Positions 8,524-17,555 of a stretch of 64,000 nucleotides of DNA are shown here, piece after piece (position 1 is the stretch's first letter; each line of letters starts with the position of its first letter). Position numbers and translations under genes: made by a program. The stretch is from assembly GCA_963759125.1 (NCBI GenBank), contig CAVWXN010000004.1, forward strand, positions 253,792 to 317,791. Reading direction: 5' to 3'. The DNA is from JABDQA01 sp963759125 (lineage in GTDB: Bacteria; Desulfobacterota; Desulfobulbia; Desulfobulbales; Desulfocapsaceae). The notes beneath the pieces are model-generated. The model was given only the letters and a program-made list of their open reading frames with translations. It searched no databases and was not told the origin of the DNA.

Positions 8524-9420
8524 ATGTCAGAAGATATAAGAAATAAACTTGCCATCTGCCATTCAGATGTCATCGCCTTAAATTTTATCATATCGTCTCC
8601 CCCATATGTATTCAGAAGGCACTACCGACAGGGACTGCGGTCGCATGTTATGGAAATTCTATACCCTGCTGATGTGGCCACTGAGAACACTGGAACCTTA
8701 ATCGATGCAGTACGACAGTTTCCTAGAGCTTTACCCTCTAGTATGTTTCGTATTTTTCGCACCCAATTTAAGACCTTTGGGGAGGCTTGGGCGGAAATTG
8801 AGCGAGTCAAAATAGTCAGCGAATACTTGGCACCAGAATTTATGGCTCACTCCTCTGAGTGCATTGTAGAATACCATGGACCTCATGGATCTGAGCTGAT
8901 GCTTTGCGGTTTTCAGGAATATATTGAAGGGGATATAATAGACCCGTGGACTATTCTCGATGCGGAATCTCTCCTTCCGGTCATATATAAAACGATGAGA
9001 GATCGGGGAGTATCAATGTCCTTGTCCAGCGACGAGTGGGTCGCTGATGCCCGGAAAAAAGGATCACAATTGATCGGCAGATTAAAGCGCATGATAGCCC
9101 ATTCCGGTCATATTCCCGATCTAGCCGGGGTTGGAAACCTGATTATCACACCAAATGGTGAGATCTGCCTAGTAGATATAAATAATATCTCCCCAGTTTA
9201 TAGTGACTCAACAATTCCACTCGATGAAAAAGGATATCCGGTTTGTGATAAATCCATTGAAGCACTTTCATTGATTGAAAAGAAAATTGTCGGTCGACCG
9301 ATCAACATGGAGGAGAAACTTTATAAACAGTTTCTTACCTCTCAGCGGAAGAATTTGGTCCAAGAAAAGGTGGAATTGTTTTCGGAAAAATTCGTGGGAA
9401 ACTCGTTAATGGAAATATAA
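8524..9420 (+). CDS. Uncharacterised protein with kinase-like catalytic and metal motifs
   Basis: 298 residues, no close family recognised. Around residue 198 the segment IPDLAGVGNLI followed 14 residues later by LVDINNIS has the spacing of the catalytic loop (D..x4..N) and metal-binding Asp of protein-kinase-like folds, as in YrbL-type and aminoglycoside phosphotransferases. The N-terminal 120 residues would then be the nucleotide lobe, although no clear Lys/Glu pair is seen. No signal peptide or membrane helix. Start uncertain, with no good ribosome-binding site. It lies alone between the tRNA relic and the recombinases and may be cargo of an old integrated element. Confidence 0.6.
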   Translation: MSEDIRNKLAICHSDVIALNFIISSPPYVFRRHYRQGLRSHVMEILYPADVATENTGTLIDAVRQFPRALPSSMFRIFRTQFKTFGEAWAEIERVKIVSEYLAPEFMAHSSECIVEYHGPHGSELMLCGFQEYIEGDIIDPWTILDAESLLPVIYKTMRDRGVSMSLSSDEWVADARKKGSQLIGRLKRMIAHSGHIPDLAGVGNLIITPNGEICLVDINNISPVYSDSTIPLDEKGYPVCDKSIEALSLIEKKIVGRPINMEEKLYKQFLTSQRKNLVQEKVELFSEKFVGNSLMEI

Positions 9421-9675
9421 ACTAAGCCCGACGGTAGCTCATCTTGACCTGGTTACTGTTTGCTTGCAGTGTTAAGATAGATTATTGACGTTTACCTTCT
9501 TCCTCTGAACCTACCAGCTCTTAGGTGATGAACAGTTCTGTTTTACCTGTGCATCTCTGTCCAAACCTTCACAGTTTGTATACGTAACAACCCTGTTTTT
9601 TCTATTTGTTTTAGTTAGTTACTTTTCTCCATTTTGCTCCTTTATGAGCCTCTAGGTCAAGGTTTTCGTCTTTGT

Positions 9676-9701
9676 CACGCCGTCCGGTACCGGACGGCGT
9701 G
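9676..9701. terminator. 26-bp perfect palindrome beside recombinase stop
   Basis: A perfect, loop-free palindrome centred on GGTACC, beginning 2 bp beyond the recombinase stop codon. Position fits a terminator for the leftward recombinase genes, but the exact symmetry, high GC and lack of a T-run also fit a recombinase-recognised end. Not resolved. Confidence 0.5.
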
Positions 9702-9703
9702 GA

Positions 9704-10607
9704 TCACCACAAGACGTTGAACGAGGCCAGATTGCCCTTTACCTCCACGACCCTGTCCATCGACTGGTAGAAGTCCATACGGGCCCGCTGATTCGACAGC
9801 CTCGCATAGCGCAGCGTCGTCTTGATCCGGCTGTGTCCCAACAGATACTGGATGGTCACCACATCGGCGCCGGCATTGAGCAGATCCGTGGCCATCGTGT
9901 GGCGAAGCTGATGGCAGCTGACATGCACACCACATTTCTCAGAGTAATACTCGGCCCGCTTCTGAATGCCTCTGACCGATAAAGGCTGACCCTTGTAGAT
10001 GCCTTTCTCAACCAGGAAGATGCGCGGCTCGTCCGTCTCAGGGCGCAGCTCTAAATACGCAGCTAATGCGTCTGCCACATCCTCATACAGATAGACCAGC
10101 CGGTCCTTTGCCCCTTTACCGCCCCGCACCATGAGCTGGCTGCGCCGATGATCGACCGCGCCAAGCGTCAGATTGGCCACCTCCTCGACTCTGAGCCCCG
10201 CGCGCAGCATCAGCATAAAGATGGCCAGATCGCGCGGTTTGGTAATGACACTGAAGAACGCCCGTACTTCACTGTCCTGCAGGAACCTGGGCAGCGGTTT
10301 GGGCAGACGCAATGATAAGCCGGAGATTACCGGATTGTCTATCTGCAGTTGTTCCTCATCCTGCAGATACCGGTAGAAACTGCGGATGGCGATCAGATGG
10401 CCGTTGATCGTCTGCGGGTTCAGTCTTCTGTCCAGCTGAGAGATCGATGAACTCTTTGATATGGTCCGAGGTGGCAGACTCAACCTCGACCGGCAGCCAG
10501 ATAAGAAAGTGCTGCAGTCTATTCAGATAGTTTTTTCTTGTGTGACTTGTGTAGTTTCTTCTCTTCAAATACCTTCTGTAATGCAGTACTGCGTCGGTAA
10601 GGTTCAT
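9704..10607 (-). pseudogene. Tyrosine recombinase (phage-integrase family), single frameshift
   Basis: XerC/D-like site-specific recombinase in two overlapping frames. The N-terminal SAM-like domain starts at ATG 10607 with GGAGGAGG upstream and ends out of frame after HIKEFIDLS. The catalytic part resumes in the next frame at SQLDRRLNPQTING, so the shift lies near 10430-10445. All active-site residues survive in the second frame: Arg in AGLRVEEV, Lys in GGKGAKDR, HQLRH, LGHSRIKTT and the Tyr in RYARLS. A single-base error or a recent inactivating shift would both explain it. It overlaps the upstream recombinase by 89 bp. Confidence 0.85.
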
Positions 10608-11469
10608 CAGATCCTCCTCCCCCGGCAATAATCCTCATGGCACGGTAATAGTCTTCTTCGATGCGTTGATTCGAGAGTCGTGCATAGCGCATGGTCATCT
10701 CGATATCCTGATGACCAAGGATCTTTTGCAGGACCTCGACCCGCATGCCATGATTGATCATCTCCGTGGCGAAGGTGTGTCTGAGATTGTGGAGGCTGTA
10801 GCCTTTATCCGATAACCCGGCCCGCTCAAGTGCCTTTCTCATCACCGTCCAGGCAGATACATAGCTCAACGGTTTGTCCGTTCTGCCGTAGAACAGGTAG
10901 CGTTTGGTCGCATCCCGGGTCCGGAGCCAGTCCTTCAGGGCCTGTTCGGCATCGCTGCTGTAATAGACTTCTCTGCCTTCATAGTTCTTCGAACCCACGT
11001 ACAGCAGGATCGTCTGTTCAGACAGGATAATGTCGTCTACCTTCACCTGCAGCAGCTCACCGATGCGCATACCGGTCCGATACAGCAGTATCAGCAAGGC
11101 CCGGTCTCGGACGCTGGTGACGGCGGCGAAGAGAGACTTGATATCTTCATCCGGGATTGCTTTGGGGAGGGCGTCGGGTTCCTGCATACGAACTTTGGGG
11201 TTCATGATTTCAGGGGGTAAGACTTCCTGTCTTACCAGATAGGCGACAAAGGCATAGATCGCTCTGAGGTGCGAGATAATCGAGACGACCTTGAGGCCTT
11301 TATCCTGTTCATATTCTACAAAAGCACCGATATCACGGCGCGTCAATGTTAATAGTGAACTTCCTTGTGTATCGAGAAAGCGCAGAAAGGCCAGGATCGT
11401 GCCGCCGCTGTGGTCAATGGTATGGTAGGACAGGTTCTTGATATATTTCTCGTGCAGGTAAGTCGGCAA
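10519..11469 (-). CDS. Tyrosine recombinase (phage-integrase family)
   Basis: 316 residues with SAM-like DNA-binding domain (residues about 1-90) and complete catalytic domain: Arg in GMRIGEL, Lys in VGSKNYEG, HNLRH, LGHQDIEMT and Tyr in RYARLSNQ. The readable frame begins at a TTG directly after an in-frame TAG (11470-11472). Upstream in the same frame, ATG 11643 has an excellent AAGGAGGA, so the natural gene probably began there and has either an amber codon or compensating errors. Same subfamily as the following recombinase; such pairs often work as a two-integrase unit. The 3' end overlaps its partner by 89 bp. Confidence 0.85.
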   Translation of the reverse strand: MPTYLHEKYIKNLSYHTIDHSGGTILAFLRFLDTQGSSLLTLTRRDIGAFVEYEQDKGLKVVSIISHLRAIYAFVAYLVRQEVLPPEIMNPKVRMQEPDALPKAIPDEDIKSLFAAVTSVRDRALLILLYRTGMRIGELLQVKVDDIILSEQTILLYVGSKNYEGREVYYSSDAEQALKDWLRTRDATKRYLFYGRTDKPLSYVSAWTVMRKALERAGLSDKGYSLHNLRHTFATEMINHGMRVEVLQKILGHQDIEMTMRYARLSNQRIEEDYYRAMRIIAGGGGSDEPYRRSTALQKVFEEKKLHKSHKKKLSE

Positions 11470-11643
11470 CTATTTCTGTGCCGGGAAGGCCGCTTGTCCT
11501 GATCCGCTCGGTCCAGCGATCCAGTATGCGTCGTTTATACGGCAGGTGCCTGGGGTTGAGGGATGAGGGGCGGAGCGTGATCGTGGTCGTGGGTGATACT
11601 TCTGATTTGTTACGCCTGTGCGTATACCTGTGATTTCGGTCAT

Positions 11644-12258
11644 CGTGTCCTCCTTTTTCTTTTGTTGAAAAAACAGGATGTTAATGACCGAATTATAACA
11701 TCTTATTCCACGGTCTTATGCTTCGTATAAACAGGAAGAATCTTCAACCACTTGTCTCATCACCATCCGAAGGTGTTCATGTGTTATCTGAGAAGAAGAG
11801 GATTGGGCAGTTGGAGCTGGGGTATCTGGATCTAAAGAGTTAGGTGCATTGAAATCTGTGATGGCTATTGTATGCGGGAAAAGTTGCTATAGCCGGTAGT
11901 TCTTAATTTATTGATATCAATGTCGAAGCCGAGAGCCTTCGTTTTTGTCAGGTGATAATCCTCCCAGCGCTTTATCATTCCACCACTGACTCGTCTCATA
12001 TCATCGGGTGTACGGTCCCCTTTTCAGATTGCCTCGAACCATAGCGTCCAGCATTTTTCTTTCGGGGGCTCGTCTTTGAGCTCTTCTGAGTGGGCTTTGA
12101 TGTCGTTCCAGTAGGTTCTGTTGCCTTGCTGATTCTGGGGGCAGATGGTTTTTGTTCTCCACAGCTTTGATGTTTTCTGATATCCTTTTTTGCAGATTGC
12201 AGACACTGGCTGGACTGGAAAGAATTTTTCAACAACTTATCACAAAACAAATTACGCC
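11644..12258. other. Gap with a small conserved-looking fragment
   Basis: No supported gene. On the minus strand near 12024-12150 a short frame reads YWNDIKAHSEELKDEPP, which looks like a piece of a conserved hypothetical protein but has neither a complete start nor a typical length. The rest is featureless. Confidence 0.35.
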
Positions 12259-13320
12259 ATGGATGCTTCATCGAAAAAGAATTACCAGAAAACAGCATAC
12301 GTCCTAACCGGGTTATGCCTTTGTTCGACCGCATTTCTACTATTGACGTATATATTCGGTCCTAAAGAAGGTATGGAGGCGATGGTCATACTAATCCCAT
12401 GGTATATCGCAGGGCTGATGCACATTGGCCTGGGATTGGCCACGGTAATCTGTATCTATTTAACTCGGTCATTTTTAAAAAACTCTTGGATCATAATCTA
12501 TTTCGCGCTGTTTTTTGGTATCAACGGCCTCACGATTGCAGCCATTAACCAAATGGACAAAACCGTAGCCCGAAAGGTCCACTCGTTCACGCAATCGGAA
12601 CAAGCCGAACTATATGAACTTTTGAGTACAATGAAACTCAAGCCTTCTCCCACCCACTTCCAGCTAAGCCCCTCAGCATCTGCAAGGGCTTATGAGCTGC
12701 TTGAAAGTGGGAGTATCGACCTCGGCTATATCAGTCCGGGCTACCATCGGTCTATGGTTTTAATGGCAGCAACAACGGATGATCCGAAACTGGTTGAGCT
12801 GATGCTATTACAGGGAGCCAAAGCTGATGGACCCGCTGGAACTTCACATACTCCACTTATCGCCTCAATAAATTTCTCCCGTGATCAAGTTGTCAAGGTT
12901 TTGCTCGATCATGGTGCTGATCCGAATGATCCGAGATATGCACATCCACCTCTCGTTGTTGCTGCGAAGGAGGGTAAAACCGAGATCACCAGACTGTTGC
13001 TCGAAGCCGGGGCCGTACCCGATATAACGACCTCCAGCTCCTCTCCTGCGTTAGTCTTGGCAGCCGGGAAAGGTTATACAGAGATCGTGAAACTCCTTCT
13101 CGATCATGGAGCTGACCCAAATATCGTGGCCTTTGGTGGTGCTACGCCGCTTGTAAACGCTGTGAAATCTGGTTGTGTAGAGTGCGTTCGCCTCCTGCTG
13201 GATGCAGGTGCTGACGACAGCGGAAAATCTATGAGGGATGAAACAGCCCTGTCCGTCGCGCTTAAAAATGGCAACAGAGAGATTACCGATATGCTGAAAG
13301 AGGAGGTCGTTAAGGATTGA
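12259..13320 (+). CDS. Membrane protein with C-terminal ankyrin repeats
   Basis: About 353 residues. Three hydrophobic segments lie in the first 130 residues (TAYVLTGLCLCSTAFLLL, WYIAGLMHIGLGLATVICIY, WIIIYFALFFGINGLTI). After a linker there are five to six ankyrin repeats, recognised by repeated LLLDHGADPN, TEIVKLLL and TPLxxA patterns. It is likely a membrane-anchored scaffold with the repeats in the cytoplasm. ATG 12259 is preferred to an upstream ATG that lies in unlikely coding sequence; no strong ribosome-binding site. A good terminator lies 117 bp downstream. Partner unknown. Confidence 0.82.
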   Translation: MDASSKKNYQKTAYVLTGLCLCSTAFLLLTYIFGPKEGMEAMVILIPWYIAGLMHIGLGLATVICIYLTRSFLKNSWIIIYFALFFGINGLTIAAINQMDKTVARKVHSFTQSEQAELYELLSTMKLKPSPTHFQLSPSASARAYELLESGSIDLGYISPGYHRSMVLMAATTDDPKLVELMLLQGAKADGPAGTSHTPLIASINFSRDQVVKVLLDHGADPNDPRYAHPPLVVAAKEGKTEITRLLLEAGAVPDITTSSSSPALVLAAGKGYTEIVKLLLDHGADPNIVAFGGATPLVNAVKSGCVECVRLLLDAGADDSGKSMRDETALSVALKNGNREITDMLKEEVVKD

Positions 13321-13436
13321 GGCGCTTGACAACAAGATCTCACAGACACCTGGTCAAAACTCAAAGCTTTGATCATGACAGCTGAATGGATATAAATTGG
13401 ACTGTACTCGACAATATGGCAGTAAACGTAAGGATA

Positions 13437-13465
13437 GGCAGGGCCAAAAGTGGCTCTGCCTTTTT
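13437..13465 (+). terminator. Rho-independent terminator after ankyrin gene
   Basis: A 9-bp stem GGCAGGGCC/GGCTCTGCC with one G-U, 6-nt loop, followed directly by TTTTT. Best-formed intrinsic terminator in the window. Confidence 0.85.
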
Positions 13466-13525
13466 CGTTGGTAATTCAAGATTGCCACGAAACATCTTCA
13501 AATCGTCAGCCCAGGTGCGTCAGAA

Positions 13526-13613
13526 GGTTCTTCCTGTATCTCTTCAGCAGCGCCTCAATTCCAGAAAGCATTCATGCCAGTCAGGCAAAATCGTAACTTA
13601 ACAGGAATAGTCT
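13526..13613 (-). repeat. Dispersed repeat family, copy 1
   Basis: Read on the minus strand it starts GACTATTCCTGT, then AAGTTACGATTTTGCC, and about 70 bp on has GAAGAGATACAGG. The same order occurs at 14470 (+), 18356 (+) and 61481 (-), with divergence between copies. No coding sense recognised; it may be the end of a lost insertion sequence. Confidence 0.6.
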
Positions 13614-13794
13614 CAAGTTTCCTCTGTTACTGCAATTCTAGATATTTGTAAAACCAGTCTAATCCAGCACACCGCCACATCGTTCCGTTTACTGGGTATA
13701 CTTGGTGGTTATTTTTTCGGTTTACGTCTGTATTTCATACCGCTTCATCATTTTCAAAATGATGTTCTATCACTAGTGTCAAAGGGAGGGAGCA

Positions 13795-14382
13795 ATGAAA
13801 TCAAATCGGAATAGATTAATTTCCGTTGTGGCAACTATACTGTTGGTTTCAACTATTCTATTTTCGTTCACAAGTCTCGTGATTGGGCAAGAAGTGCCAC
13901 CTTCAATAGATGTCGGATCAGATGGTGTATTGTTTGCGATCGGCTTAGAGGACGGCGATAAATCGGAGTTTCAACTCTTCGATTGGGAAGGAATCAATGA
14001 TTACGAATGTACTGTAGGAGTCAATTGCGAATCAAAGAATTTTCCTGCACGCTTTTTTAGAATGTCTGTTGTTGATCGTTGGGATTATCTCGGGGTAGCA
14101 CAAGTAACTATCAACTTTAATTTAAATCAAGCATACGAGAGAGTGTTTCTAAGGCTTGTAAGGGCAGGGTCGGATACTACTATTGTAAATTTAGATAACA
14201 GTGTATCACATTATGTAACTCATAAGATGCTGGATAGCCGTAGCGAGGGGAATTATGGGGGCTACGACTTAGACTTAGGCAGACTGAATGCAGGTATTCA
14301 TAGTATCAAACTGACAGTCGATGAGCATGGTATGGGCGACGGTAGATATAGTTGGGATGCAATAATTCTCCTAGTTAAGTAA
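13795..14382 (+). CDS. Secreted protein of unknown function
   Basis: 195 residues with a clear signal peptide (basic start, then ISVVATILLVSTILFSFTSL, cleavage near VIGQE). The mature part is rich in beta-type sequence with two Cys (ECTVGVNC) and ends in a strand pattern (GRLNAGIHSIKLTVDEHG...SWDAIIL) like a jelly-roll or carbohydrate-binding beta-sandwich. GGGAGG precedes the ATG by 5 nt. Isolated between repeat copies. AT-rich compared with the 1-5 kb block, consistent with acquired DNA. Confidence 0.65.
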   Translation: MKSNRNRLISVVATILLVSTILFSFTSLVIGQEVPPSIDVGSDGVLFAIGLEDGDKSEFQLFDWEGINDYECTVGVNCESKNFPARFFRMSVVDRWDYLGVAQVTINFNLNQAYERVFLRLVRAGSDTTIVNLDNSVSHYVTHKMLDSRSEGNYGGYDLDLGRLNAGIHSIKLTVDEHGMGDGRYSWDAIILLVK

Positions 14383-14469
14383 TCGGATTTTGCCGCCAAC
14401 ATGTGGTGATATTTTCTGCGGAATATGTTCATTGGCAACCATAACTAATCGAACAGATCAGCAATTAAA

Positions 14470-14540
14470 GACTATTCCTGTGAAGTTACCGTTTGGCAGA
14501 GGCAAGTGATTTGCTGACATGATTCTGAAGGGATACAGGA
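14470..14540 (+). repeat. Dispersed repeat family, copy 2
   Basis: Begins GACTATTCCTGTGAAG, TTACCGTTTGGCAG, then GATTTGCTGACATGATTC and ends GGATACAGGA. It aligns best with the reverse strand of 61481-61549. Confidence 0.6.
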
Positions 14541-14808
14541 ACAGTGTGAACTTTCAGATTTTCTTAAATGGTTAACATTGTCAAGAGACATCTCTTCCCC
14601 TGGATAATGGGGGTGGATTGATTGAAGATATATAGGGAAGGGCAAGAATAGTTCATCGGTAAGTAAAATGTTAGTGCTGCCAGTTACATTGCAGCCTTTG
14701 TCAACAGCACAAAGGGATTGCAAAGGATTGGAGCGAAAAATGTCCGGCCATACCATTAAAAATTAGCTTACGACCGGGAAATTATTACGGCAGACGGTAA
14801 CACTGAGG

Positions 14809-14952
14809 TGAACTGTTTCATCGAAACACTTTACAGGAGTTTTATCAGGTGACATTTCGAAAGAAAAATTACCCAGATCTTTCAGCACTTCAAGAAGATC
14901 TTTTTCTGTGGCTGATTAATTTAACAATGGGAACTCGTCAGGTTAAAATGCT
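14809..14952 (+). pseudogene. IS481-type transposase C-terminal fragment
   Basis: About 48 codons read as the end of a DDE integrase-core transposase: HRNTLQEFYQVTFRKKNYPD and DLSALQEDLFLWLINL match the region before the usual YNxERPH motif, which is not present. No upstream catalytic part is seen. A transposase remnant in a 680-bp stretch without intact genes. Confidence 0.6.
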
Positions 14953-15066
14953 CTGTGAGCGTAGAGCGCAGAAAGCGACTATTTGTCACCTACTTTGGGC
15001 AATTTGACAACATACTATTTCTTTATCAAATCTCTCATGATAGTCTAAATGAAAATGGAGGGCATC

Positions 15067-15558
15067 ATGAATGAACAGAACGCAGCTCAGATACTGAAAA
15101 AGGCGATCATCCTGGAAAAACAGGGGCAGGCATTTTACAGAAGTGTGTCGGAAACCACAGCTATTGTTTCCCTGAAGAATCTCTTTTACAGAATGGCAGA
15201 AGAAGAAAAAAGTCATGAAAATACTCTTAGAGCTCAGCTTGATTGTCTCATCAATAAGGGTGAATTCAATACTGATCTAGTAAAAAACGATCCGGAGGAA
15301 TTTGCAGAGATCGTTTTTTCAGATGAAATAATCAAAAGTATCAAAGGTGCCGATTATGAGGCATCAGCGATATCAGCTGCGATGGGTCTTGAGATTCGGT
15401 CTTCTGAATTTTATTCGGAACAGGCAGAAGCCACAGATGATGCTACAAAAAAAGAGCTCTTTTCATCCCTGGCGAATTGGGAACGGTCACATCTGAAAGT
15501 TTTATCTGATTTAAACAGAAAACTGCTCGAACAGGCTCTAAGAGAAGAAATATATTAA
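15067..15558 (+). CDS. Ferritin-like diiron protein (rubrerythrin family)
   Basis: 163 residues, predicted four-helix bundle with the two rubrerythrin half-sites: Glu in EKQGQAFY plus EEEKSH (ExxH), then Glu in EIRSSEFY plus NWERSH (ExxH). It lacks the C-terminal rubredoxin domain, so it is the short form thought to act in peroxide removal or iron handling in anaerobes. ATG 15067 is chosen because GGAGG lies 6 nt upstream; an ATG 18 bp earlier would place that site inside the gene. No partner gene nearby. Confidence 0.87.
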   Translation: MNEQNAAQILKKAIILEKQGQAFYRSVSETTAIVSLKNLFYRMAEEEKSHENTLRAQLDCLINKGEFNTDLVKNDPEEFAEIVFSDEIIKSIKGADYEASAISAAMGLEIRSSEFYSEQAEATDDATKKELFSSLANWERSHLKVLSDLNRKLLEQALREEIY

Positions 15559-15942
15559 AAGAAAGTAGCTGATCAAAAACAGATTAAGCTCACCTGCAAT
15601 TATGGAGCGCAACAGAGTACCTTTACTTTTTTTATTCAGGCAGGCAGACGTGCCACTTTATACATTGAAGATAGTTATTACTGTCCACGTTTGTGAAAAC
15701 GCTGAAAAACAGGCTTTGCTGTTATAGAGAGAAATTGACGCGTTCCTAGACAGTTCGGAAATATTGTTAAAATTCGGTTTAATATGAAAAAGATACTGAT
15801 CCCGTTCTTAATGTCACTAAATCTTTGAAACCGAAAAAAAAAAGATTTTCTTGAATAATCTCGTACGTGTATATATTTACAGGAATAAGGTAAGATTTTG
15901 AAATTAAGGTAAAAACAAGATATTTGAATTGGTAATTTTGAT
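15559..15942. other. Gap with nothing recognisable
   Basis: AT-rich, with an A-run at 15831-15842. No open frame with motifs, no clear hairpin or repeat. Confidence 0.5.
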
Positions 15943-15995
15943 GTCCTAACTCAGCCGAACGGTTTAGTCGCGTCCGACGCAGCGACTTGTTGGGT
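15943..15995 (-). repeat. attC-like integron recombination site
   Basis: On the minus strand it begins ACCCAAC (matches RYYYAAC) and ends GTTAGGA (one base off GTTRRRY); on the plus strand the right end is GTTGGGT, a full match. Between them lie GC-rich inverted segments. It sits at the 3' end of the gene that follows on the minus strand and includes that gene's stop codon, as in many cassettes. At 53 bp it is shorter than usual. Confidence 0.5.
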
Positions 15996-16409
15996 GCAGA
16001 TTGAACTTAGTACCTGATAAAATTGCTGTGCTTTTTCCGTTTTGAACCTTAATTCAATCTCGCCCTCCCATTCTTCACGAAATACTGATGATTCAAAAGA
16101 AATTGACAAGGTCTCCACGGAGTCAGTTCCGATATGAATACTGCCTATTCTTGGATCGTCGACTGAAATGTTGATCTGGCGTTTACTGAAAGTGTAACAA
16201 AGGATTCGTTTATTTGTTACTGCAAGCCAGCCAGAAAATCCTTCTTTGCGGTAACGATATCTCTTTCCCGGTCCTTTAACGTCTTTTGTTATGAACCATC
16301 CAGCCATACCTTCATCGGATATAACAATGCCTTCATTTACAATTATCGGAAGCATCTTGTTAGGGATTGCTCCCAATTTGAAGAGCCGGTGCAAAAAGGA
16401 TTTCTTCAT
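15951..16409 (-). CDS. Hypothetical protein, possible PH-like fold
   Basis: About 152 residues, cytoplasmic. The pattern NEGIVISDEGMAGWFI then GWLAVTNKRILCYTFSKRQINI resembles bacterial PH-like domains, in which a 'LTNKRLI' strand is the hallmark. No membrane segment or signal. ATG 16409 is preferred; a longer frame to 16454 adds an unlikely N-terminus. The last codons run into the attC-like site. Family and role not established. Confidence 0.6.
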   Translation of the reverse strand: MKKSFLHRLFKLGAIPNKMLPIIVNEGIVISDEGMAGWFITKDVKGPGKRYRYRKEGFSGWLAVTNKRILCYTFSKRQINISVDDPRIGSIHIGTDSVETLSISFESSVFREEWEGEIELRFKTEKAQQFYQVLSSICTQQVAASDATKPFG

Positions 16410-16530
16410 TTGGAACGATTTCCTTCGCATGCTCAACGTTGAGCTTACCAGCAAGCATCAGCAAGTACATTAGAGCGCAGCGGAACGTGGTTAAACAGAT
16501 GGTTATACTAGTTTTTGTTTTCCTGCCCTG

Positions 16531-16821
16531 TTATTTGAAATGAATAAAATTTCTATAAACCCCGCCAACAATCAATATCAACATAAAAACAATTATTGAA
16601 CCGAAAAAAGCAAGAACTGGCCACCATGATGAATCCACCGATTTTCCAGTAGTTAAATATGAATATACACTGACTCCAATACAACCAATTATGCTGATTC
16701 CAAAGATTAATAAATTGATGATTCTTGTCTCTTTTTTTTCTGTATTCTTGGGTGTTGTGTAGAGAAACACATATATAATCAGGAAATTTGCTGGTATCAG
16801 CACTAGTGCGAGTAATATCAT
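16531..16821 (-). CDS. Small hydrophobic protein, three predicted membrane helices
   Basis: 96 residues: helix at the N-terminus (LALVLIPANFLIIYVFLY), a second (IINLLIFGISIIGCIGVSVY) and a third near the C-terminus (FFGSIIVFMLILIVGGVY). No family recognised. Weak ribosome-binding site. AT-rich. The next gene downstream has the same orientation and they may be one cassette-like group. Confidence 0.5.
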   Translation of the reverse strand: MILLALVLIPANFLIIYVFLYTTPKNTEKKETRIINLLIFGISIIGCIGVSVYSYLTTGKSVDSSWWPVLAFFGSIIVFMLILIVGGVYRNFIHFK

Positions 16822-16949
16822 TTCGTCTTTCCGTTAATAAAACCGTATTACGAAGATTTATAGAGCATGCGCTAAAATAGATAATATCAGACTATTGTTG
16901 ATGAATCCAGTGGCAAGGTCAACAAGCAGGAGACAGTGGTGGTGGTGAG

Positions 16950-17099
16950 ACTATTCCTGTCGTGCCGAGATAAATCCACAACCTCGGGAGTCCCATTCGG
17001 GACAGAAATTGGTTATTGCGAACCAGTGGGTGCGTAGCTGCAATGGCTGCAAGTCCCACCTGATCAAAGCCGAGCCGGCAGGTAAGTAGTGAAGTCTGC
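16950..17099 (+). mobile_element. Group II intron 5'-end fragment
   Basis: 150 bp nearly identical to 55445-55594, which begins the group II intron at 55.5 kb. The copy includes the 12-bp left flank ACTATTCCTGTC and the intron start GTGCCGAG, then stops abruptly at GAAGTCTGC. No reverse transcriptase or domain V follows. It is either an aborted retrohoming event or a deletion remnant. Confidence 0.8.
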
Positions 17100-17498
17100 A
17101 GCTATAGCGATACCAATTAAAGATGAGATTGCTCTGGTTAAGACTAATTTTATGCCTCCTATTACAATCGCACCTCCCACGACAATTATAAAAAGAATAG
17201 TAATTAGTGGGTTGAATTGTCCTACGGGTAACATGATACCAAACACCAGTGCTTCAAAGTTTTGATTGAACCGTTTTTCAAACTGGAGTTGGTTACTAGA
17301 GTAGCGAGCTAAAAAGAAGTATATAAATGGGGCGAAAATTATATATGTTGTGATAATTATGGATAATGTGGTGGTGTTATAATTGTTTATCTTAATTACT
17401 TCCAACCACGGAAAGATACATGCAATACTGATTATAATTTTACCTATTAAGATTTTAATAAGAAGTGGGTGAGCCGAAAATAAATTCTTTAATTTCAA
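17064..17498 (-). CDS. Membrane protein, C-terminus replaced by intron fragment
   Basis: 144 residues with four hydrophobic helices (ILIGKIIISIACIFPW, IIITTYIIFAPFIYFFL, ALVFGIMLPVGQFNPLITILFIIVVGGAIVIGG). Family not recognised. Its last dozen codons (…DFTTYLPARL) are encoded by the group II intron fragment, so the native 3' end has been lost. Starts at TTG with AGGA upstream; start uncertain. Confidence 0.45.
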   Translation of the reverse strand: MKLKNLFSAHPLLIKILIGKIIISIACIFPWLEVIKINNYNTTTLSIIITTYIIFAPFIYFFLARYSSNQLQFEKRFNQNFEALVFGIMLPVGQFNPLITILFIIVVGGAIVIGGIKLVLTRAISSLIGIAIAADFTTYLPARL

Positions 17499-17555
17499 GT
17501 GGGGTCCTACGGCAAATGATATTTTGGGGTAAATAGGTCTTGTCGTTTAATCTAC

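Noticed and set aside
9704..11469. Integron integrase
   Set aside because: Both recombinases are of XerC/D type without the extra IntI-specific helix region and are not next to attC sites; they do not explain the cassettes.
11470..11472. Pyrrolysine codon in the first recombinase
   Set aside because: An in-frame TAG alone is not enough; the second recombinase is also damaged, so decay or sequence error is simpler.
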